In this document: positions 12,301 through 20,535 of the stretch, piece by piece
How positions within the stretch are numbered: the stretch's first letter is position 1
How the letters are laid out: each line of letters starts with the position of its first letter
Origin: Bacillus cereus
GTDB lineage: Bacteria > Bacillota > Bacilli > Bacillales > Bacillaceae_G
Length of the DNA stretch: 64,000 nt
Assembly (NCBI RefSeq): GCF_025917685.1
Contig: NZ_CP089518.1
Location: forward strand, 4,729,501 to 4,793,500
Direction: 5' to 3'
Notes under the pieces: generated by a model
What the model saw: the letters and a program-made list of their open reading frames with translations, nothing else
What the model was told of the DNA's origin: nothing
Database searches by the model: none
Position numbers and translations under genes: made by a program

Positions 12301-13107
12301 TTATTCACTTACCGGAAGTACAGCACCTTTATATTCTTTATTAATAAAGTCTTGAATTTCTTTTGAATGCAGTACTTCTACTAACTCTTTAATTTCTTTT
12401 TTCTTCTCGTCCCCTTTGCGAACTGCAATAATATTTGCATAAGGAGAGTCTGATCCTTCAATTGCAATTGCATCCTTTGTTGGATTTAATTTCGCATCAA
12501 TTGCATAGTTTGAATTAATAAATAAAGCATCACCTTCATTATTTTCATATAGCTTCGGTGAAAGTCCAGGTTCTACATCTGTTTTGAACTTTAAATTTTT
12601 CGGATTTTCTACAACATCTTTTACTGTTGCTTTAACAACATCTACACCGTCTTTTAGTTTAATAACTCCGCCTTTTTGCAATAGTGCTAACATACGTCCG
12701 CGCTCTGCAACGTTATTACTCATAATAACTGTTCCGCCATCTGGCAAGTCTTTTAAGCTTTTATATTTCTTAGAATAAATGCCCATTGGCTCTAAATGGA
12801 TTTTTCCTGCATTTACAATTTTATATCCTTTTTCTTGAATTTCTTTATCTAAATACGGAATGTGCTGGAAATAGTTCGCATCAATTTCTTTATCCACTAA
12901 CGCTTTATTCGGTAACACATAGTCCTGGAACTTTTTAATCTCTAATTTAATGCCTTTTTTCTCTAATATCGGTTGTGCTTTCTCTAAAATAACAGCGTGC
13001 GGCACGTTAGAAGCTCCCACAACAAGCTTATTCTCCTCTTTCCCTCCGCAAGCAGCTAATGTAAATACAGACAGCGCTGTAACAACTGACAGTAGAATCT
13101 TTTTCAT
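12301..13107 (-). CDS. metQ: Methionine-binding lipoprotein MetQ (second copy)
   Basis: This 268-residue substrate-binding lipoprotein belongs to the NlpA family. It has a lipobox (LAACGG, Cys about 20) and the family motif NYFQHIPYLDKE. It is about three-quarters identical by eye to the 13180-13992 copy immediately upstream, so the two are a tandem duplication. Differences are spread through the chain, so the duplication is not recent. Both may feed the same MetN-MetP transporter, perhaps with different methionine-derivative preference (inference). Confidence 0.92.
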   Translation of the reverse strand: MKKILLSVVTALSVFTLAACGGKEENKLVVGASNVPHAVILEKAQPILEKKGIKLEIKKFQDYVLPNKALVDKEIDANYFQHIPYLDKEIQEKGYKIVNAGKIHLEPMGIYSKKYKSLKDLPDGGTVIMSNNVAERGRMLALLQKGGVIKLKDGVDVVKATVKDVVENPKNLKFKTDVEPGLSPKLYENNEGDALFINSNYAIDAKLNPTKDAIAIEGSDSPYANIIAVRKGDEKKKEIKELVEVLHSKEIQDFINKEYKGAVLPVSE

Positions 13108-13179
13108 ATGATGTCCCCTTCTCCCCTATAGTTATGTAGTTATAAAAAGAGCCGGCATACACCAGCCCTTTCACAGCAA

Positions 13180-13992
13180 TTATTCTTTTACAGGAACAAC
13201 TGCTCCTTTATATTCTTTATTAATAAAGTCTTCGATTTCTTTAGAATGCAATACTTCTACAAGCTCTTTAATCGCTTTTTTATCTTTATCACCTTTACGA
13301 ACCACTAACACGTTTGCATATGGAGAATCATCGCCTTCAATTGCAATTGCATCTTTTTCTGGGTTTAATTTCGCATCAATTGCATAGTTCGAGTTAATTA
13401 AAACAGCGTCGCCTTCTTTATTGTTATACACTTGTGGTAACAAACCAGGCTCAATATCTGTTTTGAACTTTAAGTTTTTCGGATTATCTGCAATATCTTT
13501 TGGAGTTGCATTAACTGGTTCTACTCCGTCTTTAATTTTTAAAATGCCTTCTTTTTGTAAAATTGCTAAACCACGACCATGATCAGTAACAGAATTACTC
13601 ATAATAATTGTCGCCCCGTCTGGAAGTTCTTTTAAGCTCTTATATTTTTGAGAATATACACCAATCGGTTCTAAATGAATTTTTCCTGCTACTTCAAAAT
13701 CATATTTTTTATCTTTAATTTCTTTTTCTAAATACGGAATGTGCTGGAAGTAGTTCGCATCTAATTCTTTATCTGCTAACGATTTATTCGGTAACACGTA
13801 GTCTTGGAATTTTTTAATTTCTAACTCAATTCCTTTTTTCTCAAGTAACGGTTTTGCCTTTTCTAAAATTTCAGCGTGCGGTACGTTAGAAGCACCAACA
13901 ACAAGTTTCTTTTCATCTTTATCTTTCCCCCCGCAAGCAGCTAACCCAAAAATTGAAGTTGAAATAAGTGCTGTAAGTAATAATTTTTTCAT
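13180..13992 (-). CDS. metQ: Methionine-binding lipoprotein MetQ (first copy)
   Basis: This 270-residue NlpA-family lipoprotein has signal peptide and lipobox LAACGG. It delivers D/L-methionine to the MetN-MetP importer from the outer face of the membrane. It follows the permease by 22 bp, and the order metN-metP-metQ-metQ is a single operon under the SAM-I riboswitch. The motifs YVLPNKSL and NYFQHIPYLEKE are shared with its paralogue. Confidence 0.94.
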   Translation of the reverse strand: MKKLLLTALISTSIFGLAACGGKDKDEKKLVVGASNVPHAEILEKAKPLLEKKGIELEIKKFQDYVLPNKSLADKELDANYFQHIPYLEKEIKDKKYDFEVAGKIHLEPIGVYSQKYKSLKELPDGATIIMSNSVTDHGRGLAILQKEGILKIKDGVEPVNATPKDIADNPKNLKFKTDIEPGLLPQVYNNKEGDAVLINSNYAIDAKLNPEKDAIAIEGDDSPYANVLVVRKGDKDKKAIKELVEVLHSKEIEDFINKEYKGAVVPVKE

Positions 13993-14014
13993 TTGAAATA
14001 TCCCCCTGTTTTCA

Positions 14015-14680
14015 TTATCTTTTATCTATCCGAGTCGTTAAACTATCACCAATCCACTGAATGAAGAATACAACTAGTAATACACAAATTGTCGCAACGA
14101 TTGTTACATCGTTATTCCCTCTCTGGAATCCCTCTAAATAAGCAAGCGTTCCAAGACCACCAGCACCAACAACACCTGCCATTGCTGTATAGCCTACTAA
14201 AGCAATAGTCGTAACCGTTATACCAGATACTAACGCTGGTAACGATTCTGGAATTAACACTTTCAAAATAATTGTGCTTGTTTTTGCTCCCATTGCTTTT
14301 GAAGCTTCAATTACACCTTTATCAATTTCACGAAGTGCGATTTCAACCATTCTCGCGTAAAACGGTGCTGCGCCAATAATTAAAGCTGGCAGTGCTGCAC
14401 TCGCTCCAAGGATTGTTCCAAGAAGGATTTTTGTGAATGGGATTAATAAAATAATTAAAATGATGAACGGTATAGAACGGAAAATGTTTACGAATGCTCC
14501 AATCACCGTATTAATCGCTTTATTTTCCCATAAATTATCTTTCGCTGTCATAAAGAGTAATAGTCCTAAAATAAGTCCTAACACAAATGTGGCAAGCGCT
14601 GCGATTGCCGTCATATATAACGTTTCACCAGTTGCTTCTAACATTTGATTCCAATCAATATTTGCGATTAACTTATCCAT
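14015..14680 (-). CDS. metP: Methionine ABC importer permease MetP (MetI)
   Basis: This 221-residue membrane protein has five predicted helices and the ABC coupling loop EASKAMGAKTSTIILKVLIP (EAA motif, about 130-150). The ATG at 14680 has GGAGGTG seven bases upstream; a TTG two codons earlier is less likely. Its start overlaps the metN stop region by 8 bp. It works with MetN and MetQ to import methionine. Confidence 0.94.
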   Translation of the reverse strand: MDKLIANIDWNQMLEATGETLYMTAIAALATFVLGLILGLLLFMTAKDNLWENKAINTVIGAFVNIFRSIPFIILIILLIPFTKILLGTILGASAALPALIIGAAPFYARMVEIALREIDKGVIEASKAMGAKTSTIILKVLIPESLPALVSGITVTTIALVGYTAMAGVVGAGGLGTLAYLEGFQRGNNDVTIVATICVLLVVFFIQWIGDSLTTRIDKR

Positions 14681-15698
14681 GTGCAATCACCTCCAGCTCT
14701 ACTTGATCTTGATGAATTCCTTCTATCGCTTGCTGGATCGCTGTTTCCTCACCATTTAAATGAACAACTAAACTTCCATAAGAACCGTTATTCGTTTGTG
14801 CGATATTTCCTTGCAAAATGCTAACTTCTATATCGCTGCGTTGCATTAATCTTTGAAGTACTGGTCTTTCTACAGCCTCACCGACAAACTGCAAGCGAAT
14901 TACTTTTCCATCTGGATACTTTTCTATTAAGCTTTCAATCGTTTCATTCGTATCTTCAGAATCCGTTAACTGCTGTACAAATCGTTTTGTAATGTCCTGC
15001 TTTGGATTACGGAATACGTCAAGTACTGGACCTGTTTCTACGATTTTCCCTTTCTCCATTACAGCAACTCGATTACAAATCTTCCGAATCACGTGCATCT
15101 CATGTGTAATTAATACAATTGTTAAGTTGAGACGCTTATTAATGTCTAATAATAAATCTAAAATTTGATCCGTCGTTTCTGGATCAAGAGCTGACGTTGC
15201 TTCATCACATAAAAGTACTTGTGGATTATTTGCTAACGCTCTTGCAATCCCAACGCGTTGCTTTTGTCCACCACTTAACTGAGATGGATATGCGTCTCCT
15301 CTTCCTTCTAATCCAACGAGATGAATTAACTCATCAACACGTTTTCTTCTCTTCGCCTTATCCACACCCGCAATTTCAAGTGGGAATTCGATATTTTCGC
15401 GTACAGTTCGTGACCAAAGTAAGTTGAAGTGCTGAAAAATCATTCCGATTTCTTGTCTTGCCTTACGAAGTTCACTTCCTGTAATTGCTGAAATTACACG
15501 ATTTGCGATTGTAATTTGACCAGACGTTGGTTTCTCTAACTGATTAAACAATCTAATTAAAGAACTTTTCCCAGCGCCACTATATCCGATAACACCAAAT
15601 ATTTCGCCTTTCTCTATTTGTAAGTTGGCGTTATCTACAGCAGTGACATCACCGCTTTTTGCCTTATATATTTTCTTTACATTTTCTAATAAGATCAT
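14673..15698 (-). CDS. metN: Methionine ABC importer ATP-binding protein MetN
   Basis: MetN (341 residues) powers methionine uptake. It has Walker A GYSGAGKSSL (about 38-47), signature LSGGQKQR (about 141-148), Walker B VLLCDEATSALD, and the C-terminal NIL regulatory domain (about 260-341) that binds methionine and inhibits transport. The ATG at 15698 follows GGGGTGA. An in-frame earlier start at 15731 falls in the dispersed repeat and is rejected. Expression is controlled by the upstream SAM-I riboswitch. Confidence 0.96.
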   Translation of the reverse strand: MILLENVKKIYKAKSGDVTAVDNANLQIEKGEIFGVIGYSGAGKSSLIRLFNQLEKPTSGQITIANRVISAITGSELRKARQEIGMIFQHFNLLWSRTVRENIEFPLEIAGVDKAKRRKRVDELIHLVGLEGRGDAYPSQLSGGQKQRVGIARALANNPQVLLCDEATSALDPETTDQILDLLLDINKRLNLTIVLITHEMHVIRKICNRVAVMEKGKIVETGPVLDVFRNPKQDITKRFVQQLTDSEDTNETIESLIEKYPDGKVIRLQFVGEAVERPVLQRLMQRSDIEVSILQGNIAQTNNGSYGSLVVHLNGEETAIQQAIEGIHQDQVELEVIAHG

Positions 15699-15718
15699 GA
15701 TGTTCACCCCTTTTTTAA

Positions 15719-15845
15719 ATAAAAAGCGCAAGCAGCTCGTTTAGAACAAGAGGACGCCCGAATCCCAGACGTAGAGGCGCTGTTTGCCTCATAGGAAGGG
15801 ATGAAACGACCGACTGTTCTAGCCGCTGGAGCTGGATTTCATAAA
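15719..15845. repeat. Dispersed repeat inside the met operon leader
   Basis: One copy of the roughly 120-bp repeat, recognised by AAAAGCGCAAGCAGCTCG, GTAGAGGCGCTGTTTGCCTC and TTCTAGCCGCTGGAGCTGG. It lies between the riboswitch terminator and metN, so it is transcribed as 5' leader whenever the switch reads through. Confidence 0.8.
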
Positions 15846-15943
15846 ACTTTAGATAGACTCCGCAATTTTTTTATTTTTGATGCGTGTAGTCCATCGGTAT
15901 ATCTCCTCTTATTATTTGAATGTCCTCCACATTCAAACAACAA

Positions 15944-16118
15944 AAAAACCTTTCCGCTTTAGAGAAGCAGAAAGGTTTATATGCGTATATAACAACATTA
16001 TCCCTCTCTCTCATCTCTCAAAGCATTTGCTTTGCAGGAATTGGCACCATTTCAACATAAGTTGACGGTTGCCGGGCTTCACAGGGCACAGTCCCTCCAC
16101 CTCTCTTGATAAGAGAAA
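15944..16118 (-). promoter_or_regulatory. SAM-I (S-box) riboswitch with terminator, controlling metN-metP-metQ-metQ
   Basis: On the minus strand the aptamer runs from CTCTTATCAAGAGAGGTGG (16116-16098), through the conserved GAAGCCCGGCAACC and GGTGCCAATTCCTGC, to TTTGAGAGATGAGAG (about 16005). It is followed by a terminator with stem AAACCTTTC / GAAAGGTTT and seven T residues (15978-15941). SAM binding favours the terminator. The switch precedes metN by about 245 bp because a repeat sits between. Confidence 0.95.
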
Positions 16119-16240
16119 TCAGATTAAATTTTCGTCTGATTTGAAATTTATTAAATTGTCTATATTTTATGAATTGAATTGTATCAATATCCATACGCCA
16201 TGTCAACAGAAATTTTCGTAAAAAAAGAAACTTCAGACTT

Positions 16241-16585
16241 TTAAGCACCCACTGACATCGGCTTACATATATGAAACATTGATTCAATTAACAACATCGT
16301 TCGATACGTTCCCGAATATTGCACACGCCCATCGCTCATTAACGTCTGCAACCTTATATTTCCATTCACCAAACGTTTTACATCCTCTTCCCCTAAACAC
16401 ACGATTTGTTCTGTTCCTCTTTCCTCTTTCAAAAGTTCAATATAATCCCTTGAAATTTGTAATGAACAGCATTCATCCCCAAAGCGAAAATTAACAGTTT
16501 TTTCTCCTTGTCTTAAAAGCGGCTCTAAATGATATTGACCATTAGCGTAATTTACAAATGATTGTAGCAAAGAATATAATTTCAC
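16241..16585 (-). CDS. YusD-like small protein (SCP2-type domain likely)
   Basis: This 114-residue soluble protein occupies the position of B. subtilis yusD, next to the met importer. Its C-terminal half (LVNGNIRLQTLMSDGRVQYSG, then YRTMLLIESMF) resembles the SCP2 sterol-carrier fold, though no ligand is known. It is upstream of the met riboswitch on the same strand and ends about 120 bp before it. Family assignment rests on gene order and this weak pattern. Confidence 0.65.
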   Translation of the reverse strand: MKLYSLLQSFVNYANGQYHLEPLLRQGEKTVNFRFGDECCSLQISRDYIELLKEERGTEQIVCLGEEDVKRLVNGNIRLQTLMSDGRVQYSGTYRTMLLIESMFHICKPMSVGA

Positions 16586-16690
16586 CCTAAATCACATCCT
16601 TCATATCACTTTCTATTACACATACCATTCCCTCTCACTAAAGAGCAATCCTGTAACTTTCGCTCGACAAATACTGTAACCACCCTGCAT

Positions 16691-16739
16691 CTCGACATAT
16701 TTCCCAAGAAATATGTCGAGGCGGCAAAAACTTTGCCGC
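16691..16739 (-). terminator. Two adjacent hairpins after yusE
   Basis: Directly after the yusE stop is a stem GGCGGCAAAG / TTTGCCGCC (16721-16739). Next to it is a perfect 12-bp-arm inverted repeat, CTCGACATATTT / AAATATGTCGAG (16691-16720). The first may act as terminator although its T-run is weak. The role of the second is unknown. Confidence 0.55.
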
Positions 16740-17048
16740 CTACTTTAATTCCGTATATAAATATTCCACCGAATGAAATGCATATATCTTCTTCATTAGT
16801 GTCCCATTTTCAAAAACAAGTAAACACGGTACACTTTCGATTCCATACTCTTTCGCTAAATGCGGAGCATAATTTAAATCTAACATTCCAATTTTCAAAT
16901 CTTCAATCGTCATCTCGACAACCGTTAACATCTTTTTTGCTAATTGGCATGTTCCACACATTGGTGTATATACATATAGCACTGTTTTTTCTTCGTTTTC
17001 TATTAGGGCTGTAGCTTCGGTACCTGTCCAGTCAATCACTTCTATCAT
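16740..17048 (-). CDS. Thioredoxin family protein YusE-like
   Basis: This 102-residue thioredoxin-fold protein has redox motif CGTC at about 31-34 (TPMCGTCQLAKKM) and the cis-proline region SVPCLLVFENG at about 74-84. It sits 3 bp after the Toprim gene, giving the B. subtilis yusF-yusE order. It probably acts as a cytoplasmic thiol-disulfide protein; its partner is unknown. Confidence 0.85.
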   Translation of the reverse strand: MIEVIDWTGTEATALIENEEKTVLYVYTPMCGTCQLAKKMLTVVEMTIEDLKIGMLDLNYAPHLAKEYGIESVPCLLVFENGTLMKKIYAFHSVEYLYTELK

Positions 17049-17051
17049 TCC

Positions 17052-17396
17052 TTACCGTAAATATTCTGTATAAACGTCAATGTCAGCTCCCCATAATACA
17101 TTTGCTAAATGTGAAGAAGGCGCAGTCGCCACCTCGCGATACGAGCGATCAATATAAATATGCTCTGCTTGCGGAAATTCTTTTCGAAATTGTTTCCTTA
17201 ACTTTTCCCCTGCATCATCAGCATCCACTAGCACATATACGTCCTTATCAAAAAATTGATCAATGAGCTCATCCATTTTCGACAAACCAATTGTACCATT
17301 TGTACAAACAATTTCCACCGGTTCACGAATAATAGATTCAATCTTTCTTCTGTCTGACTTACCTTCTACAATAATGACTTTTTCCACATAAATCAT
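17052..17396 (-). CDS. Small Toprim-domain protein YusF-like
   Basis: This 114-residue protein is essentially a lone Toprim domain, with VIIVEGKSDRRK (about 7-18, catalytic Glu) and VLVDADDAGEKLR (about 54-66, DxD). The same fold is found in RNase M5 and primases. A nuclease or nucleotidyl-transfer role is inferred; the substrate is unknown. The ribosome binding site GGGTGATG precedes the ATG. Confidence 0.8.
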   Translation of the reverse strand: MIYVEKVIIVEGKSDRRKIESIIREPVEIVCTNGTIGLSKMDELIDQFFDKDVYVLVDADDAGEKLRKQFRKEFPQAEHIYIDRSYREVATAPSSHLANVLWGADIDVYTEYLR

Positions 17397-17487
17397 ATGT
17401 CATCACCCGATCACCATATACTATACAACCTTTAACTTAGTATATAGTATATTCGTTATTTTCATGTTGTTTCCTGTTTATTTTTGC

Positions 17488-17820
17488 AAAAGAAAAGCGG
17501 AAGCGGCTCGTTCAGAACAGGAGGGCATTGGAACTCCTGAACTAGAGGCGCCTTTTGCCTCAAGTGAAGGAGTGAAATGACCGACTGTTCTAGCCGCTGG
17601 AGCTGGACAATAAAGAAAAGCGGAACCGACTGCTTAGACATGAAGGGCTAGGAGGTGGAGCTAGACAAAGAAAAGCGCAAGCGGCTCGACCAGAACAAGA
17701 GGGCACCCGAACTCCTGAACTAGAGGCGCTTTTTGCCTCAGGTGAAGGAGTGAAATGACCGACTGTTCTAGCCGCTGGAGCTAGACAATAAAAAGCAGAA
17801 CCCGCTCAATCAACATGAAA
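17488..17820. repeat. Tandem cluster of dispersed repeats (two full, two partial units)
   Basis: Full units lie at about 17488-17608 and 17668-17790. Each starts AAAGCG(G/C)AAGCGGCTCG, contains AACTCCTGAACTAGAGGCGC and ends CTAGCCGCTGGAGCT. Short degenerate units (17609-17667 and 17790-17820, AAAGCGGAACCGACTGC type) alternate with them. This fills most of the 550-bp gap between yusF and gcvH and no gene is seen here. Confidence 0.8.
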
Positions 17821-17904
17821 CATCTGCGAAAAAGTTTTTCAAAAATCTTCTCCTATATGATAATTAATATATATGTGCTTTCAAATTCATTATGTAACAC
17901 AACA

Positions 17905-17935
17905 TAAAAAAGGACAGCACAAAGGCTGTCCTTTA
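17905..17935 (-). terminator. Terminator of gcvH
   Basis: The stem AAAGGACAGC / GCTGTCCTTT is followed on the minus strand by a T-run. Confidence 0.8.
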
Positions 17936-17946
17936 GTCGACTATAA

Positions 17947-18330
17947 TTAGTCTTGGTTTGTCATTTCTGCATATTTTTCTGCAGTTAATAACTTCTCAAC
18001 TTGGCTTGCATCAGAAAGTTCAACTTTAACCATCCATGCACCCTCGTATGGAGATTCGTTAACAAGTTCTGGTTGGTCACTTAATTCTTCGTTTACTGCT
18101 ACAACTTTACCACTTACAGGTGCGTATAATTCAGAAACTGTTTTAACAGATTCTACGCTTCCGAATGGCTCGTCAGCTTGGATTGTTGCACCTACTTCAG
18201 GAAGTTCAACGAATACGATATCGCCTAACTCACCTTGCGCAAAATGAGTAATACCGATAACAACCGCATTACCTTCTGTTTTTACCCATTCGTGTTCTTC
18301 AGAGTAACGTAAATTATTTGGAATGCTCAT
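17947..18330 (-). CDS. gcvH: Glycine cleavage system H protein
   Basis: GcvH (127 residues) carries the lipoyl arm that shuttles aminomethyl groups between the P, T and L proteins. In Bacillus it is also the relay for lipoate from LipM to other complexes. The lipoyl lysine is in [12 protein letters not shown] (about 60-71). The ATG at 18330 follows GGAGGT; upstream in-frame codons overlap yusI. LipA, encoded 16 kb away, completes its cofactor. Confidence 0.95.
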   Translation of the reverse strand: MSIPNNLRYSEEHEWVKTEGNAVVIGITHFAQGELGDIVFVELPEVGATIQADEPFGSVESVKTVSELYAPVSGKVVAVNEELSDQPELVNESPYEGAWMVKVELSDASQVEKLLTAEKYAEMTNQD

Positions 18331-18371
18331 GACTGTACCTCCAGTGAATGTATTAATTATGTAAAAATACC

Positions 18372-18737
18372 TTATTGGTACTTTTTCCACACACTTTCAA
18401 ACTGCTCTTCGTTAAAACCAAGTGTTACACTCGTTCCATTTGTTACAATTGGACGTTTAATTAACATGCCATCAGATGCTAAAAGCTCGTACATTTCGTC
18501 TTCGCTTGCATCCTTCAACTTATCTTTTAAACCAAGTTCGCGGTAACGCATTCCACTTGTATTAAAGAATTTTTTTAATGGCAATTCACTTTTCTCATGT
18601 AAATTACGTAAATCTTCTTTTGACGGTGGATTTTCAACAATATGAATCATCTCATATGCTACATCGTTTGCCTCAAACCATTTTTTTGCTTTTTGACATG
18701 TGCCACACTTTGGGTATGAATAAAATGTTACTGTCAT
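18372..18737 (-). CDS. ArsC/Spx family protein YusI
   Basis: This 121-residue thioredoxin-like protein of the ArsC/Spx/MgsR family has an N-terminal CxxC ([15 protein letters not shown], about 7-21) and the family end IKRPIVTNG. The ATG at 18737 is preceded by AGGTGA; an earlier start would add 13 residues without support. The family includes reductases and RNA polymerase-binding regulators, so its role is open. It is 41 bp upstream of gcvH and probably co-transcribed. Confidence 0.85.
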   Translation of the reverse strand: MTVTFYSYPKCGTCQKAKKWFEANDVAYEMIHIVENPPSKEDLRNLHEKSELPLKKFFNTSGMRYRELGLKDKLKDASEDEMYELLASDGMLIKRPIVTNGTSVTLGFNEEQFESVWKKYQ

Positions 18738-18931
18738 AAATTCACCTACTTTTTTACTAACCTTTACCTTTATCATATAGAAAACGTTTTATTATTTCAA
18801 ACGATTATTCGCTAAACTTTTACTTATTTCGTTATAATTTTTAATAATCCTGCTAATTTTTCTTATTTTTCCGCCATTTATCAAGAAAAAATAAATATAT
18901 AATTTTTTAAAAACTTTTTTCTCATCCCACG

Positions 18932-19122
18932 CCGAACATATATCTTAAACGAACGTTTGATTAATTTCCGATTTTTCTACCTCAACCTTTGAAACACATA
19001 TATTTTTTCATACCGAACATATATCTTAAACAAACGTTTGATTAATTTCATGTTTTTCTACCTCAACCTTTGGAATACATAGGTTTTTCCCTACCGAACA
19101 TACCTCTTAAACAAACGTTTAT
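18932..19122. repeat. Three 81-bp imperfect tandem repeats with AAACGTTT operators
   Basis: Units begin with CCGAACATA at 18932, 19013 and 19094 (period exactly 81). The third stops after about 30 bp. Each contains TCTTAAAC(G/A)AACGTTT, an operator-like partial palindrome. The region is the presumed promoter side of yusI-gcvH, and the lipoprotein gene at 19159 ends facing it. No gene is seen in the 420-bp gap. Confidence 0.8.
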
Positions 19123-19133
19123 TTAAAAATAAA

Positions 19134-19155
19134 AAGAGCCCTTTTACAGGCTCCT
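19134..19155 (-). terminator. Terminator of the 19159-19686 lipoprotein gene
   Basis: The stem GAGCC / GGCTC with flanking AAAAA on the plus strand gives a T-run on the minus strand. Confidence 0.65.
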
Positions 19156-19158
19156 TCA

Positions 19159-19686
19159 TCATCGACTTAAATAGTCCGAAATTGTTTGAAATACTATGAT
19201 ATACATATTGCGAATATTTTGATTGGAAACAGTATCATTATATAACCCCATACCCCAATACTGTCCTTCAGGGCTTCCCATGTTTACAAATCCTTGCGTA
19301 TACATCATTGCTTCATCCCTCGGGGCATTGTCATAATCTAAATCCTTTTTAGTAAAAATCAAGTATGGTCTATCCTTTAAACCGATAAAAAACACTGGTT
19401 TCTTTAATGATAAAAATAAGTCCGTATACTGTTCCTTTGATGCTTCTTGAAAATATTCTTTCATGACGAGAAAACCATCAACCTTTGCTGATTTCTCCTG
19501 CATCTCTTCTAATTTTACACTTTCAAACTTTATATTTCTAAACGTATCTTTCGGTTTTTCACCAACAACTCCAATTACGAGTGCTCTCCCGTTATATTCT
19601 AATTTCTCTCCTTCTTTATCTTTGGCACACCCAGTAGCCACTAGGCATAACAATATAAAAACTAAGAAATAAAATGAACGCTTCAT
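19159..19686 (-). CDS. Putative lipoprotein of unknown function
   Basis: This 175-residue protein has a clear lipobox (LVATGC, Cys about 20) after a hydrophobic leader. The mature part has no motif I recognise. It contains alternating hydrophobic strands such as ALVIGVVG and PVFFIGL and could be an alpha/beta domain. It stands alone, divergent from the PAP2 gene. The outer face of the cytoplasmic membrane is the expected location. Confidence 0.75.
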   Translation of the reverse strand: MKRSFYFLVFILLCLVATGCAKDKEGEKLEYNGRALVIGVVGEKPKDTFRNIKFESVKLEEMQEKSAKVDGFLVMKEYFQEASKEQYTDLFLSLKKPVFFIGLKDRPYLIFTKKDLDYDNAPRDEAMMYTQGFVNMGSPEGQYWGMGLYNDTVSNQNIRNMYIIVFQTISDYLSR

Positions 19687-19742
19687 TTAGCACCCTCTCC
19701 CTCTTTTAAGTCAAGTGACAAAAGTGTAAGGTAAATTCAAGA

Positions 19743-19809
19743 AAATGTAAGTGAAATCGATAGCCCAATTGGATTTTCTATATTATAATCAATTGAATTT
19801 ACTTACATT
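19743..19809. promoter_or_regulatory. Inverted repeat around the promoter of the PAP2 gene
   Basis: AATGTAAGTGAAAT (19745-19758) is mirrored by ATTTACTTACATT (19797-19809). A TATAAT -10-like box lies between them at 19784-19789. This could be a split operator shared by the two divergent genes; no regulator is known. Confidence 0.4.
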
Positions 19810-19830
19810 ACTAAAACATAGGAGCTTATC

Positions 19831-20478
19831 ATGAAGAATTTTAAACTTTCATCTTTTCTTCCGTTAAGTTATATACTTCTACTCGTACTCGTAAGTCCCC
19901 TTTACGATGTATTAAATAAATCTACTGTACACGCAGTGGATGTCACAACTGTAGTAGATGATTGGATTCCATTTGTTAAAGCATTTATTATTCCTTATTT
20001 ACTTTGGTTTCCTTACTTATACGGCGCACTTATTTATTACTGCTTTGCTGATCGAAAGCAATATTATGTCACTTTAAGTAGTGTTATTCTTGGAAAGCTT
20101 GCTTGTTTTTCTATTTATTATTTTTGGCAGACAACTGTACCACGTCCAACAGTCGTTGGAACAGACGTATTTTCCGAACTAGTCCGCTATATTTATAGTA
20201 TTGATCAACCAGTAAACTGTTTCCCAAGCATTCATGTCCTTACAACATTTGTAATTATGTTAGCTGCCTTTAAGCGTAGAGAACAGCATGCTTTTGAGTA
20301 TTACATCCTTACGTTCTTCGGTACGCTTATTATTTTATCAACGCTATTTACGAAGCAACATGCTTTTGTAGATGCCGTTTCTGGAATGACGCTTGCAAGC
20401 ATACTTTACTTCGGCGTTCAGTTGTTATTAGCAAAAGAAACCGTACGTGTTCCAGTAAAACACAATCATAAAATGTAA
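19831..20478 (+). CDS. PAP2-family membrane phosphatase
   Basis: This 215-residue membrane protein has about six helices and the phosphatase signature in three parts: VPRP (about 109-112), CFPSIHV (about 130-136, with the SxH histidine) and KQHAFVDAVSG (about 172-182, with the nucleophilic His and Asp). The family removes phosphate from lipid phosphates such as undecaprenyl or phosphatidic substrates. The CFPSIH form is closest to the inositol-phosphotransferase-like branch. The substrate is unknown. Confidence 0.85.
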   Translation: MKNFKLSSFLPLSYILLLVLVSPLYDVLNKSTVHAVDVTTVVDDWIPFVKAFIIPYLLWFPYLYGALIYYCFADRKQYYVTLSSVILGKLACFSIYYFWQTTVPRPTVVGTDVFSELVRYIYSIDQPVNCFPSIHVLTTFVIMLAAFKRREQHAFEYYILTFFGTLIILSTLFTKQHAFVDAVSGMTLASILYFGVQLLLAKETVRVPVKHNHKM

Positions 20479-20510
20479 AAAGCAGACTGTGGCTTCTTCA
20501 GTCTGCTTTT
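20477..20510. terminator. Bidirectional terminator after PAP2 gene
   Basis: The stem AAAAGCAGACTG / CAGTCTGCTTTT serves the PAP2 gene and the converging PTS-like gene. Confidence 0.8.
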
Positions 20511-20535
20511 CTCTATTATTAAGGAGATTTTCAAT

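Noticed and set aside
12301..13992. Recent gene conversion between the two metQ copies
   Set aside because: Differences between the copies are spread evenly, with no long identical block, so a simple old duplication is enough.
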